From positions 1 through 64,000 of the forward strand of contig CACNSS010000004.1 of assembly GCA_902623215.1 (NCBI GenBank): 64,000 nucleotides of DNA. The letters are read 5' to 3'. Positions within the stretch are counted from its first letter, which is position 1. Every line of letters begins with the position of its first letter. A model generated the notes under the pieces. The model did not search any database. It was not told where the DNA came from and saw only the letters and a program-made list of their open reading frames with translations. The position numbers were made by a program, and so were the translations under genes. Shown here in pieces: positions 28,717 to 38,243 of this stretch. The DNA is from an uncultured Pelagibacteraceae bacterium (GTDB taxonomy: Bacteria > Pseudomonadota > Alphaproteobacteria > Pelagibacterales > Pelagibacteraceae).

Positions 28717-30135
28717 ATGAAAAAAAATTTAAGTATTTTAAAAGACGACTTTAATGAGCTACCAAACAATATAGAAGCAGAGCAATCAGTAATAGGATCA
28801 ATACTAGTTTCTAATGAAATTTTTGATGAGATTAGCACTACTATTTCTAGTCTAAATTTTTATGACCCTATGCATCAAAAAATATTTAATGCAATTGAAA
28901 ACCTCATTTACAAAGGATTATTAGCAAACCCAATTACACTTAAAAATTATTTCGAAAAAGAAAAAGATGACATTAATATACCTGAGTATCTTATAAAAAT
29001 TACAAAATTTTCTACTTCTACAAGACAGGCAACTGAATATTCAAAAATAATTTATGATATGTTTGTCAGAAGAGAGTTAATCAAAATTTCAGAACAAACA
29101 ATAGATTCAGCTAAAATGAGTGACCTGAATACAAGTGGCCAAAATATTATTGAAAATTCTGAAAGACTTTTGTTCGATTTAGCTGAAAAAGGATCTTTCA
29201 ATACATCATTGGTTAAGTTTGATGAGGCAATGAAAAAAACTATTGATATGGCCTCTGCTGCCTATAAAAATGAAGAAGGAATAGTTGGAGTGCCAACTGG
29301 CCTTAGAGACCTGGATGACAGACTAGGTGGTTTGCATCAATCTGATTTAATAATAATAGCTGGTAGACCGTCTATGGGTAAAACTGCTTTAGCAACCAAT
29401 ATTGCATTTAATGCTGCCCAAAAATTACAAACAAGTCAGAGAAAATCATCTATTGCTTTTTTTTCACTCGAAATGTCTTCGGAGCAATTATCAACTAGAA
29501 TACTAGCTGAACAGTCTAGAATAAAGTCAAATGATATAAGGCGTGGTAAAATTTCTGATGAGCAATTTGATAAATTTATCGAAACTTCAAAAAACATAAC
29601 TGAACTTCCTTTATATATTGATGAGACACCAGCTATAAGTATTGCTGCTATGAGTAATAGAGCAAGAAGAATAAAAAGATTATTTGGTCTAGATATGATT
29701 GTTGTTGATTATATCCAATTAATGAAAGGATCAATAAATAATAAAGATGGAAGAGTACAAGAAATATCAGAAATAACACAGGGCTTAAAAGCTTTAGCAA
29801 AAGAGCTTTCTGTACCTGTTGTTGCTTTATCACAACTCTCAAGAGCTGTCGAACAAAGAGATCAAAAAAAACCTCAATTAGCTGATTTAAGAGAATCCGG
29901 TTCTATTGAGCAGGATGCAGATGTGGTTATGTTTGTTTACAGAGAAGCATATTATCTAGAAAGACAAGAACCTAGACCTGCAACAGTAGAACATGCGGAA
30001 TGGCAAGCTAAAATGAATGAGGTATCTAATTTAGCAGAGATAATTATTGGTAAACAAAGACATGGACCAACTGGAAATGTAATGCTTGAGTTTGAGGCCA
30101 TGTTTACCAAATTTAAAGATACTCAAAATACTTAA
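28717..30135 (+). CDS. dnaB: Replicative DNA helicase DnaB
   Basis: Hexameric replication-fork helicase. The 472 residues include the N-terminal primase-interacting domain (LPNNIEAEQSVIGSILV), the RecA-like core with Walker A IIAGRPSMGKTALATN (about residues 213-228), FSLEMSSEQL, DYIQLM (Walker B) and LSQLSRAVEQR. No intein. Follows rplI, a widespread gene order. Confidence 0.97.
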   Translation: MKKNLSILKDDFNELPNNIEAEQSVIGSILVSNEIFDEISTTISSLNFYDPMHQKIFNAIENLIYKGLLANPITLKNYFEKEKDDINIPEYLIKITKFSTSTRQATEYSKIIYDMFVRRELIKISEQTIDSAKMSDLNTSGQNIIENSERLLFDLAEKGSFNTSLVKFDEAMKKTIDMASAAYKNEEGIVGVPTGLRDLDDRLGGLHQSDLIIIAGRPSMGKTALATNIAFNAAQKLQTSQRKSSIAFFSLEMSSEQLSTRILAEQSRIKSNDIRRGKISDEQFDKFIETSKNITELPLYIDETPAISIAAMSNRARRIKRLFGLDMIVVDYIQLMKGSINNKDGRVQEISEITQGLKALAKELSVPVVALSQLSRAVEQRDQKKPQLADLRESGSIEQDADVVMFVYREAYYLERQEPRPATVEHAEWQAKMNEVSNLAEIIIGKQRHGPTGNVMLEFEAMFTKFKDTQNT

Positions 30136-30156
30136 ATTAAAATATAAATAGGGTAA

Positions 30157-32541
30157 ATGTTCACCCATTTTTATCAAAATTTTGTTTTAAAAAAACCAAG
30201 GTTAATATTTGTACTTTTAACCATTGCTTTGCTGAGTTTTGGGTATAACTCAAAAGACTTTAGACTAGATGCTTCATCTGACACCTTATTAATCGAAGGC
30301 GATCCAGATCTAAAATACCTTCAAAAATTGAATGATCGTTATGGGTCAAAAGAGTTTTTGATTTTAACCTACACACCTAATGAAGGGATGATTTCAGATA
30401 ACTCAATAAATAACCTCTTAAGTTTAAAATATAAAATTCAAAGTCTAGAATGGGTACATAACGTTGTTACTTTGTTAGATATTCCCTTATTAAATAATTC
30501 AGAGGCTCCTTTACAAGAAAGATTAGAAAATTTTAAAACTCTCAAAGATGAGGATGTTAATAAAGAAAGAGGATTTCAAGAAATAATTAGTAGTCCAGTT
30601 TTTAGAAACTTTGTTATTAGTGAAGATGGTAAAACTAGCGGGATTATAGTTTATTTAAAGAAGAATAAAGTCCTGGATAATATTCAAAGTAAATCAAAAG
30701 AAGAAGTTGAGGCTTATAAAGATAAAATAAAAAAACAAAATCATAAAAATATAATTGAAATAAGGGATGTGATCAAAAGTTATGAGAATATAGGTAAAAT
30801 TCATTTAGGTGGCATACCTATGATTGCAGATGATATGATGACATTTATTAAAAGTGATATAATCGTTTTTGGATTAGGTGTTCTTTTATTTATAATCGCA
30901 ACACTGTGGTATATTTTTAGAAAATTAATTTGGGTATTAATTCCTATAAGCAGTTGCTTTTTCTCAGTAATTATAATGACTGGTTTACTCGGTTTGCTAG
31001 GATGGAAAGTAACAGTAATTTCCTCAAATTTTATTGCCTTAATGTTAATTTTGACTATGGCGATGAATATTCATATGAGCACGCGTTTTTTACAACTTAA
31101 AGAAAATTTTCCAAATAAAAATATTTTAGATCTCATAATTTTAACCACGGAGAAAATGTTTTGGCCAATTTTATATACTGTAATAACGACAATTATAGCT
31201 TTCTTATCTTTAATTTTCAGTGAGATAAAACCTATAATTGATTTTGGTTGGATGATGACAATGGGTTTGATTACCTCATTTGTCGTTACTTTCACCTTAC
31301 TACCGACTCTACTTAATTTCGTTCAAAAAAAAGATATTTTTTTAATCAAATACGAAAAATCTATAATAACTTCTTTTTTTTCAAAAATTTCACAAGAATA
31401 TCAAAAATTAATTATCGTTTTGACGAGTGTAATTATTTTATTAAGTATCATTGGTATTACCCGTCTCGAGGTTGAAAATAGCTTTATAAATTATTTTAGT
31501 AAAAAGACTGAAATTTACAAAGGTATGAAACTTATTGACGAAAAATTAGGAGGTACTACTCCTTTGGAAGTAATTATAAAATTTCCAAAAAAAAAAACTG
31601 AAAGTAATGACGATGAATTCGAAGATTGGGATACTGAAAATGACAGTGATAATGAGGAAAAATATTGGTTTACAAAAGATAAAATAAATAAAATTGCATC
31701 AGTTCATAACTATTTAGATAGCCTACCAGAGATTGGTAAAGTTCTATCTTTTTCTTCAATAATTGATGTCGCAACTTTACTTAATAATAATAAACCATTG
31801 GGAACTTTAGAAATGGGAGTTCTTTATTCAAAAATTCCCGAAACTATTAGAACAGAAATTGTTGATCCCTATATTTCTATTAAAGATAATGAAGCTAGAA
31901 TAAATCTCCGAATTATAGATTCTAAAAAAGACTTAAGAAGAAATGATTTAATAAACAAAATAAATAATGACTTGCAAAATAAATTAGGACTTGAAAAAAA
32001 AGAATTTAAACTTGCTGGAGTTTTAATTTTATTCAACAATTTACTTCAAAGTCTATTTAAATCACAAATTTTAACTCTCGGATTTGTTATGGTTGGTATT
32101 TTTATAATGTTTATAATTCTTTTTAAAAATATAAAACTCTCATTAATTGGTGTAGTTCCAAATTTTATAGCAGCCTTTTTTATCTTAGGAATTATTGGCC
32201 TACTTGGTATTCCTTTAGATATGATGACAATTACAATAGCAGCTATAACTATAGGTATAGCTGTTGATAATAGTATTCATTATATTTATCGTTTTAAAGA
32301 AGAATATAACAATTTGAAAGACTATAATGAAACAGTCGAAGTTTGTCATTCAACAGTTGGTAAGGCAATTTTGAATACATCAATCACTATTGTTTTTGGT
32401 TTTTCAATTTTAGTTTTATCTAATTTTATTCCTACTATTTATTTTGGTATTTTTACTGGAATTGCGATGTTGCTTGCGATGATATCTGTTTTAACTCTTT
32501 TGCCATCCTTAATCTTATTGATTAAACCTTTTGAAAAATAA
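30157..32541 (+). CDS. RND-superfamily (MMPL-type) exporter
   Basis: A 794-residue membrane protein with the RND duplicated layout: one N-terminal helix (about 16-31), a periplasmic domain, five helices (about 228-390), a helix near 420-440, a second periplasmic domain, and five C-terminal helices (about 640-790). It contains GIAVDNSIHYIYRFKEEY, the conserved RND helix-4 type motif with Asp. The second periplasmic domain has a strongly acidic insertion. Substrates of this group (lipids, hopanoid-like molecules or hydrophobic compounds) differ; substrate not assignable. Preceded by dnaB (21 bp) and followed by cvpA (8 bp). Confidence 0.82.
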   Translation: MFTHFYQNFVLKKPRLIFVLLTIALLSFGYNSKDFRLDASSDTLLIEGDPDLKYLQKLNDRYGSKEFLILTYTPNEGMISDNSINNLLSLKYKIQSLEWVHNVVTLLDIPLLNNSEAPLQERLENFKTLKDEDVNKERGFQEIISSPVFRNFVISEDGKTSGIIVYLKKNKVLDNIQSKSKEEVEAYKDKIKKQNHKNIIEIRDVIKSYENIGKIHLGGIPMIADDMMTFIKSDIIVFGLGVLLFIIATLWYIFRKLIWVLIPISSCFFSVIIMTGLLGLLGWKVTVISSNFIALMLILTMAMNIHMSTRFLQLKENFPNKNILDLIILTTEKMFWPILYTVITTIIAFLSLIFSEIKPIIDFGWMMTMGLITSFVVTFTLLPTLLNFVQKKDIFLIKYEKSIITSFFSKISQEYQKLIIVLTSVIILLSIIGITRLEVENSFINYFSKKTEIYKGMKLIDEKLGGTTPLEVIIKFPKKKTESNDDEFEDWDTENDSDNEEKYWFTKDKINKIASVHNYLDSLPEIGKVLSFSSIIDVATLLNNNKPLGTLEMGVLYSKIPETIRTEIVDPYISIKDNEARINLRIIDSKKDLRRNDLINKINNDLQNKLGLEKKEFKLAGVLILFNNLLQSLFKSQILTLGFVMVGIFIMFIILFKNIKLSLIGVVPNFIAAFFILGIIGLLGIPLDMMTITIAAITIGIAVDNSIHYIYRFKEEYNNLKDYNETVEVCHSTVGKAILNTSITIVFGFSILVLSNFIPTIYFGIFTGIAMLLAMISVLTLLPSLILLIKPFEK

Positions 32542-32549
32542 AATTTAAA

Positions 32550-33092
32550 ATGGAGATTTTAAACGAGTTTTATAATTCAATATCAGTTTTAGATTTGGTT
32601 TACTTAATAATAACAATTTTATCCTTAATCAAATGCTATATAAAAGGTTTCGTATTAAGTATATTGTCTATGGCTAAATGGTTATTAGCATACGTCTTAA
32701 CTTTAATTATTTTCCCAAGAATTAAACCTTATGTTAAAAATATTATAGATAATGAATATATTTTAGATATTGCTCTAGGTATAAGTATTTTTATAATAGT
32801 AATATTCTTTATCCTATTGATTAATAAAGGGATTAGCAAAGCAGTTAAATATACAGGGCTTGGAAATTTAGACACAATATTCGGCTTTTTTTTTGGATTC
32901 GTAAGATCTTACATAATCGCTGTTTGTATATTTTCTGCAGTGCATATTGTTTATAATCATGATAAATGGCCCATAAATCATAATAAATCATACATCTTTC
33001 CATATTTGAAAAAAGGTAGTAATTATTTATTAAAAGAATTTCCAGATGAAAAAACTTATCAAGACTCTAAAGAAAAAATTAAAGAACTTTAA
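32550..33092 (+). CDS. cvpA: CvpA family membrane protein
   Basis: A 180-residue integral membrane protein with about four helices (residues 12-32, 38-55, 72-93, 108-130) and motifs LVYLIITILSLIKCYIKGF and FGFFFGFVRSYI, matching the CvpA/colicin V production family. Its exact biochemical role is unsettled; it is commonly upstream of purF. Here the last 47 bases overlap the purF reading frame. Confidence 0.9.
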   Translation: MEILNEFYNSISVLDLVYLIITILSLIKCYIKGFVLSILSMAKWLLAYVLTLIIFPRIKPYVKNIIDNEYILDIALGISIFIIVIFFILLINKGISKAVKYTGLGNLDTIFGFFFGFVRSYIIAVCIFSAVHIVYNHDKWPINHNKSYIFPYLKKGSNYLLKEFPDEKTYQDSKEKIKEL

Positions 33093-34527
33093 TCCAAAAC
33101 TTAAAGAGGAATGTGGAGTTTTTGGTATAAGTGATAGCAAAGATGCTGCAGCTCTAACTGCTTTAGGTTTGCATGCATTACAACATAGAGGTCAAGAAGG
33201 GTGTGGAATAGTATCATTTGATGGATCACATTATTTTTCAGAAAAAAGATTCGGTTTAGTTGGAGATAACTTTAATAAAGAAAAGATATTAAATAAATTA
33301 AGAGGAAATTATGCAATCGGGCATAATAGATATAGCACCACTGGTGAAAATACTTTACGAAATATACAGCCTTTTTTTGCTGATACTAATGCAGGTGGTA
33401 TTGGTGTCGCTCACAACGGCAATCTTACAAACTCAATTTCATTAAGAAAAAAATTAGTCGATGAAGGTGCTATTTTTTACACAACATCAGATACTGAAAC
33501 TATTGTTCAATTGATAGCAAGGTCAAAAAGAAAAAAAACTATCGATAAAATTGTAGATGCGATATTTCAAATCCAAGGGGGTTACTCTCTGGTCATGCTG
33601 ACCCAGACTTCATTAGTAGGTGTAAGAGATCCCTATGGAATTAGACCGCTTGTGATTGGTAAACTAAATAATAGTTATGTTCTTTCGTCAGAGACTTGTG
33701 CTTTGGATATTATTGGTGCGAAATTTGTAAGAGAGGTTGATAATGGAGAAATTGTTTTAATCAAAGATAATAAAATTCAAAGTATTAAACCTTTTCCTCC
33801 TAGAAAAATAAGACCATGTGTTTTTGAATATATATACTTTTCAAGACCTGATAGTATTTTAAATGGTAAGAGTGCTTACGAATATCGAAAAAACCTTGGT
33901 AAAGAGTTGGCCAAAGAAAGCAATCTAAAAGCAGATATAGTTGTTCCGGTTCCAGACTCTGGTAATGCCGCAGCTCTAGGTTATGCTCAGTATCTTGGTA
34001 TCAATTTTGAATTAGGACTCACAAGAAATCATTATGTTGGTAGAACTTTTATTGAGCCAATTCAAAAAATAAGAAGTTTAGGTGTAAAATTAAAATTAAA
34101 TGCCAACCAATCAACTATTAAAAATAAAAAGATAATTCTCGTGGATGACTCTTTAGTCAGAGGAACTACTTCTCATAAGATAATAAAGATGCTCTATGAC
34201 GCGGGTGCAAAAGAAGTTCATATGAAAATTGCTTGTCCTGAAATAAAGTTTCCAGATTTTTACGGAGTTGATACCCCTACAAAGAAAGAATTACTCGCAG
34301 CAAATAAAACTTGTGATGAAATTTGTAAATATATTGGTGCTAAAACCTTAAGTTTTTTATCAATTGATGGACTATATAGAGCTATAGGTTTTGATGAGAG
34401 GAATGATGCTTATCCTCAATTGACAGACCATTATTTTACTGGTGATTATCCAGTAAAACCAGTTGATGAACTTGGAGATAATAAGATAACACAACTTTCA
34501 TTGCTAAGTTCAGCATCAAATAATTAA
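33046..34527 (+). CDS. purF: Amidophosphoribosyltransferase
   Basis: First committed step of purine synthesis (PRPP plus glutamine to phosphoribosylamine). The 493 residues carry a short propeptide ending KLKEE before the nucleophilic N-terminal Cys (CGVFGISD), glutamine amidotransferase motifs GHNRYSTTG and AHNGNLTNS, and the PRPP loop IILVDDSLVRGTTSHK. The start at 33046 lies inside cvpA, giving a 23-residue leader that must be removed; no later Met occurs before the Cys. C-terminus includes CDEICKYIGA. Confidence 0.96.
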   Translation: MKKLIKTLKKKLKNFNPKLKEECGVFGISDSKDAAALTALGLHALQHRGQEGCGIVSFDGSHYFSEKRFGLVGDNFNKEKILNKLRGNYAIGHNRYSTTGENTLRNIQPFFADTNAGGIGVAHNGNLTNSISLRKKLVDEGAIFYTTSDTETIVQLIARSKRKKTIDKIVDAIFQIQGGYSLVMLTQTSLVGVRDPYGIRPLVIGKLNNSYVLSSETCALDIIGAKFVREVDNGEIVLIKDNKIQSIKPFPPRKIRPCVFEYIYFSRPDSILNGKSAYEYRKNLGKELAKESNLKADIVVPVPDSGNAAALGYAQYLGINFELGLTRNHYVGRTFIEPIQKIRSLGVKLKLNANQSTIKNKKIILVDDSLVRGTTSHKIIKMLYDAGAKEVHMKIACPEIKFPDFYGVDTPTKKELLAANKTCDEICKYIGAKTLSFLSIDGLYRAIGFDERNDAYPQLTDHYFTGDYPVKPVDELGDNKITQLSLLSSASNN

Positions 34528-34530
34528 TTT

Positions 34531-35088
34531 ATGAAAAAAGTTAGTTTTACAGAAATGAAAAATGGGACAAAAGATGATTATCTTTTTTTAGATAGACATG
34601 AAAAAAATTTTGCTAGTAAAACAGCCGATAGAATATTAAAGTTTATGTCAGGTTTAACCGAGACACTAGAAGGTTACCAAATTTCAAGGTTGGAACATTC
34701 ACTCCAAAGTGCAACTAGAGCATATAAGAACGGGGAGAGTGAAGAAATGGTTGTAGCTGCTTTATTACATGATATTGGAGATGAACTTGCTCCAATGAAT
34801 CACTCTGAATATGCTGCTGCAATATTGAAACCCTATGTATCAGAGAGAACTCATTGGATAGTTGAAAAACATGGGGAATTCCAAATGTTTTATTATGCTC
34901 ATCATTTAGGTGGAGATAAAAATAAAAGAGATAAATATAAGGGACATAAATACTACCAAGCAACTATAGACTTTTGTGAGAAATACGATCAAAATTCATT
35001 CGACCCTAATTATAAATCTCTTCCACTTGATTTTTTTAAACCAATGGTTAAAAAAATTTTTTCAAGAAAACCATATTCACTAATTTAA
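34531..35088 (+). CDS. HD-domain protein (predicted metal-dependent phosphohydrolase or oxygenase-like, PhnZ-related)
   Basis: The 185 residues have the HD signature ALLHDIGDE with conserved His in RLEHSLQSA, NHSEYAAAIL, WIVEKHGEFQ and YYAHHLGGD, so a metal centre is likely. The overall pattern belongs to a widespread alphaproteobacterial HD family related to PhnZ (a di-iron oxygenase of 2-aminoethylphosphonate breakdown), but no phosphonate genes are nearby. The extra His residues around HHLGGD would suit a dinuclear site. Follows purF by 3 bp. Substrate unknown. Confidence 0.75.
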   Translation: MKKVSFTEMKNGTKDDYLFLDRHEKNFASKTADRILKFMSGLTETLEGYQISRLEHSLQSATRAYKNGESEEMVVAALLHDIGDELAPMNHSEYAAAILKPYVSERTHWIVEKHGEFQMFYYAHHLGGDKNKRDKYKGHKYYQATIDFCEKYDQNSFDPNYKSLPLDFFKPMVKKIFSRKPYSLI

Positions 35089-35118
35089 ATTTAAAATAAA
35101 ATATTAATTGAAATTTAC

Positions 35119-36414
35119 ATGATTGATACAAAAGACGAGATAATTAAGTATTTTGAATCAGGTTTTAAAGAATCTAAAAATTTTAAAATCGGAATTGAAC
35201 ATGAAAAATTTTTATTTGATAACAAAAGTAATAAAAGATTAGATTATCAAAAAACAAAAGAGATGTTTTCAGCTCTTATTGAATTTGGCTGGAACCCAAT
35301 TGTTGAACAAGATAACATCATAGGTCTTAATAAAGGCGGAAAAAATATCACTTTAGAACCTGGTAATCAAATAGAGCTATCTGGTGATAAGCTTAATAAC
35401 ATTCATGAGGGTTGTGCAGAGTCTCAGGATTATTTATTCGAATTAAGACAAGTTACAAAAAAACTTGGAATTAATATTGTCAGTGCTGGGTTCGATCCAA
35501 TCTCAAAACTTAATGAAATACCTAATAATCCAAAGCAAAGGTATAAATTGATGACCAAGGATATGCCTTTGGGAGGTAACTTAAGTTTGGATATGATGTA
35601 TAGAACTTGTGGAACTCAGATAAATTTAGACTACAGTTCAGAAGAAGATTTTATTAAAAAGTTTAAAATTGTTAATTCAATAGTCCCCATCTCAATAGCA
35701 TTATTCGCTAATTCTTCTATAGTCGAAAAAAAACAAACAAGATACTTATCTTATCGATCTAAAGTTTGGCAAAATACCTCAAGGGGAGGATTGCCGAAAA
35801 TATTTTTTGATGATTTAGATTTTGAGAAATATGCTGATTTCATAATCAACTTTCCAATTTTATTTATTCAGGATGGATTAAAATATATTTCTGGCAAAAA
35901 TTATAAATTCAGCCATTTTATGAACGGAGAAATAAATGAAATTAATAACAGACTTCCCTCTCAAAAGGATTTGTCTACTCATTTAAGCACGATATTTACA
36001 GAAAATAGATTAAAAAAATATATTGAAGTAAGGTCTATGGATACTTGCGGATGGGATTGCTTGTGTTCAGGCCCAGCTTTCTTTGTTGGCATACTTTACG
36101 GAAATCTGAATGAAGTTTATGAATTAGTCTCTAAATGGGATAAAGATAAAATCATTAATGCTTATTTAGAAGCACCTCATAAAGGTTTCAATACTCAGTT
36201 AATGAGTAAAGATCTTTTTTATTGGTCATCAACTTTATTAGACTTATCAAAAAAAGGGCTTGAAAAAAGGGACATCCTTAACAAAGGTGGTAGAAATGAG
36301 GTAATATTCTTAAACCACTTAAAAAAAATCATCAATAATAGAACAACAAATGCTGATCATATGATAAGTAAATTTTCTAAAAATGAAGATTTAAATGAAT
36401 TATATGACAAATAA
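35119..36414 (+). CDS. gshA: Glutamate-cysteine ligase (plant/alphaproteobacterial type)
   Basis: First step of glutathione synthesis, joining Glu and Cys through the gamma-carboxyl. The 431 residues show IGIEHEKFLFD, GWNPIVEQDNIIGL, LEPGNQIELSG, and MYRTCGTQINLDYSSEEDF, all features of the class found in plants and alphaproteobacteria. Start ATG 35119. Overlaps gshB by 20 bases, so both glutathione enzymes are coupled. Confidence 0.93.
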   Translation: MIDTKDEIIKYFESGFKESKNFKIGIEHEKFLFDNKSNKRLDYQKTKEMFSALIEFGWNPIVEQDNIIGLNKGGKNITLEPGNQIELSGDKLNNIHEGCAESQDYLFELRQVTKKLGINIVSAGFDPISKLNEIPNNPKQRYKLMTKDMPLGGNLSLDMMYRTCGTQINLDYSSEEDFIKKFKIVNSIVPISIALFANSSIVEKKQTRYLSYRSKVWQNTSRGGLPKIFFDDLDFEKYADFIINFPILFIQDGLKYISGKNYKFSHFMNGEINEINNRLPSQKDLSTHLSTIFTENRLKKYIEVRSMDTCGWDCLCSGPAFFVGILYGNLNEVYELVSKWDKDKIINAYLEAPHKGFNTQLMSKDLFYWSSTLLDLSKKGLEKRDILNKGGRNEVIFLNHLKKIINNRTTNADHMISKFSKNEDLNELYDK

Positions 36415-37330
36415 AATAGTAGCTATTCAGGGAAACCATCCAACGAAACTCAACCCTCTAACAGATACAACTATATTCTTAGCAAATGAGATACAAAAGA
36501 AAAATTACAAAATTTTCTATTATGATCCAAAAAATTTATCAATAATAAACTCAAAAGTTTTGGCAAATGGTTTTTTTATTAAATTTGAATATAAAAAAAA
36601 AAATTTTTTTAAAATCTTAGAAAGAAAAAAATTGGATCTTTCTAAGTGTAAATTTCTATTAATTAGGCAAGATCCTCCTTTTAATCTAGAATATATTTCA
36701 TCAACTTTTATTTTAGATACAATTAAGAATAATGTTAAAATTATTAATGATCCAATTTCAATTAGAAATGTTTCTGAAAAACTTTATTCTACTAACTTTC
36801 AAAAGTTTATGCCAAAAACAATATTTACTCAGGATATTCATGAAATTAGAAGTTTTTTTAATAGAAATAAGAAAATTGTTATAAAACCAATCCACAGTTT
36901 CAGTGGTAACGATATTCATCTTATTAAAATTTTTGAATCTAAATTTATAAGTAAATTTGTAAAAAAACATGGATATGTCATGTGTCAAAAATTTTTACCT
37001 AAAATTAAAAATGGCGATAAAAGAGTGTTTATAATTAATGGCAAGGTATGTGGAGCTATATCTAGAGTTCCTAAAAAAGGCTCTTTTTTGAGTAATATGA
37101 GTAAAGGTGCTAAGCCAATGAATATAAATTTAACGAAAAATGAAAAAAAAATATCAAATATTGTTGGAAAAGATTTAAAAAAAAAGAACATTTTTTTTGC
37201 TGGTATCGATTTTATTGATCAAAAACTTAATGGAGATATCAATGTTACCTCTCCTACAGGGTTGAAAACATTTTACGATCTCTCAAAAATTAATCTTGCT
37301 AAAACTTTTTGGAAAGAGCTTAAAGCGTGA
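36395..37330 (+). CDS. gshB: Glutathione synthase
   Basis: Second step of glutathione synthesis (ATP-grasp). The 311 residues include FLLIRQDPPFNLEYISSTFIL, INDPISIRNVSEKLYSTNF, VIKPIHSFSGNDI and FFAGIDFID with INVTSPTGL near the end, diagnostic for GshB. ATG 36395 or 36404 (MTNKIVAIQG) could start. An 11-A run followed by 8 T lies in the coding sequence near 36593. Stop codon overlaps the GTG of the downstream DMT gene. Confidence 0.93.
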   Translation: MNYMTNKIVAIQGNHPTKLNPLTDTTIFLANEIQKKNYKIFYYDPKNLSIINSKVLANGFFIKFEYKKKNFFKILERKKLDLSKCKFLLIRQDPPFNLEYISSTFILDTIKNNVKIINDPISIRNVSEKLYSTNFQKFMPKTIFTQDIHEIRSFFNRNKKIVIKPIHSFSGNDIHLIKIFESKFISKFVKKHGYVMCQKFLPKIKNGDKRVFIINGKVCGAISRVPKKGSFLSNMSKGAKPMNINLTKNEKKISNIVGKDLKKKNIFFAGIDFIDQKLNGDINVTSPTGLKTFYDLSKINLAKTFWKELKA

Positions 37331-38187
37331 AAAGTTTGACTGATCAGCAAAAAGGCTCTTTGCTTGCTTTTGTAGCTGTAATGTTTATCACACCAGACTC
37401 CTTATTTATAAGACTTTCGAATCTTGATACTTGGGGCCTAGTTTTTTATCGAGGTATCATACCTTTTTTTACCGTTTTTTTTGGAATGTTGTTAATTTAT
37501 AAATTAAATTTTTTTAAGATTCTTTTTAATTCTGGTTTTCACGGAATAATTTATATCGTAACTTTTAGTATAACGAATATTACTTTTGTTGTTTCAATTC
37601 AAAATACGAATGTTGCAAATACTCTTGTTATGATTGCTACTGCACCAATGTTATCTGCAATTCTTGGCGCTATTTTTTTAAAAGAGCCGCCTGATCGCAA
37701 AACATTTATTTCTATAATAATTACTTTTATCGCAATAGTTTATATTTTTTTCGACTCTTTAAAGGTCGGAAATTTTTATGGAGATATTTTAGGTTTTGTA
37801 ACTGCTCTTGGTTTGGCTGTAGGCGCTATAACAATTAGATCTGCTAAAACAAAAAACTTAGTGCCTGCAGCTGTAATAGGTAAATTATTTGTTGCTTCTT
37901 TTGCCTTGTTTTTTATTGAGAGTTTTACACTTATAGATAAAGATTTATTTATTGTCCCCCTAATGTGTATTTTGTGTGTTGCAATACCATTTGTACTAGT
38001 GACTATAGCCCCAAGATTTATACCTGCAGCTGAAGTTAATCTTTTTTTTCTACTAGAGACTATTATTGGCCCTATTTGGGTCTGGGTTATTATTAATGAG
38101 CAACCTAGTGTAGAAACACTCCAGGGTGGAGCAATTATAATTACTACTATTGCAATACATTCATTTTTAAAATTAAGAAAAAATTAA
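37327..38187 (+). CDS. EamA/DMT-superfamily transporter
   Basis: A 286-residue protein with about ten predicted transmembrane helices in two EamA repeats, including NTNVANTLVMIATAPMLSAILGAIFLKEPP in the first half and AAEVNLFFLLETIIGPIWVWVIINEQP in the second. GTG start overlaps gshB stop by four bases (GTGA). Such carriers move small metabolites (amino acids, purines, nucleotide precursors); substrate unknown. Its position after gshAB may mean a thiol or peptide link, but this is only context. Confidence 0.85.
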   Translation: MKSLTDQQKGSLLAFVAVMFITPDSLFIRLSNLDTWGLVFYRGIIPFFTVFFGMLLIYKLNFFKILFNSGFHGIIYIVTFSITNITFVVSIQNTNVANTLVMIATAPMLSAILGAIFLKEPPDRKTFISIIITFIAIVYIFFDSLKVGNFYGDILGFVTALGLAVGAITIRSAKTKNLVPAAVIGKLFVASFALFFIESFTLIDKDLFIVPLMCILCVAIPFVLVTIAPRFIPAAEVNLFFLLETIIGPIWVWVIINEQPSVETLQGGAIIITTIAIHSFLKLRKN

Positions 38188-38243
38188 ACTTGTCACAATT
38201 AAGACTTGATTTAATAATACATCGCGAATAGTTACAGCTTTTT

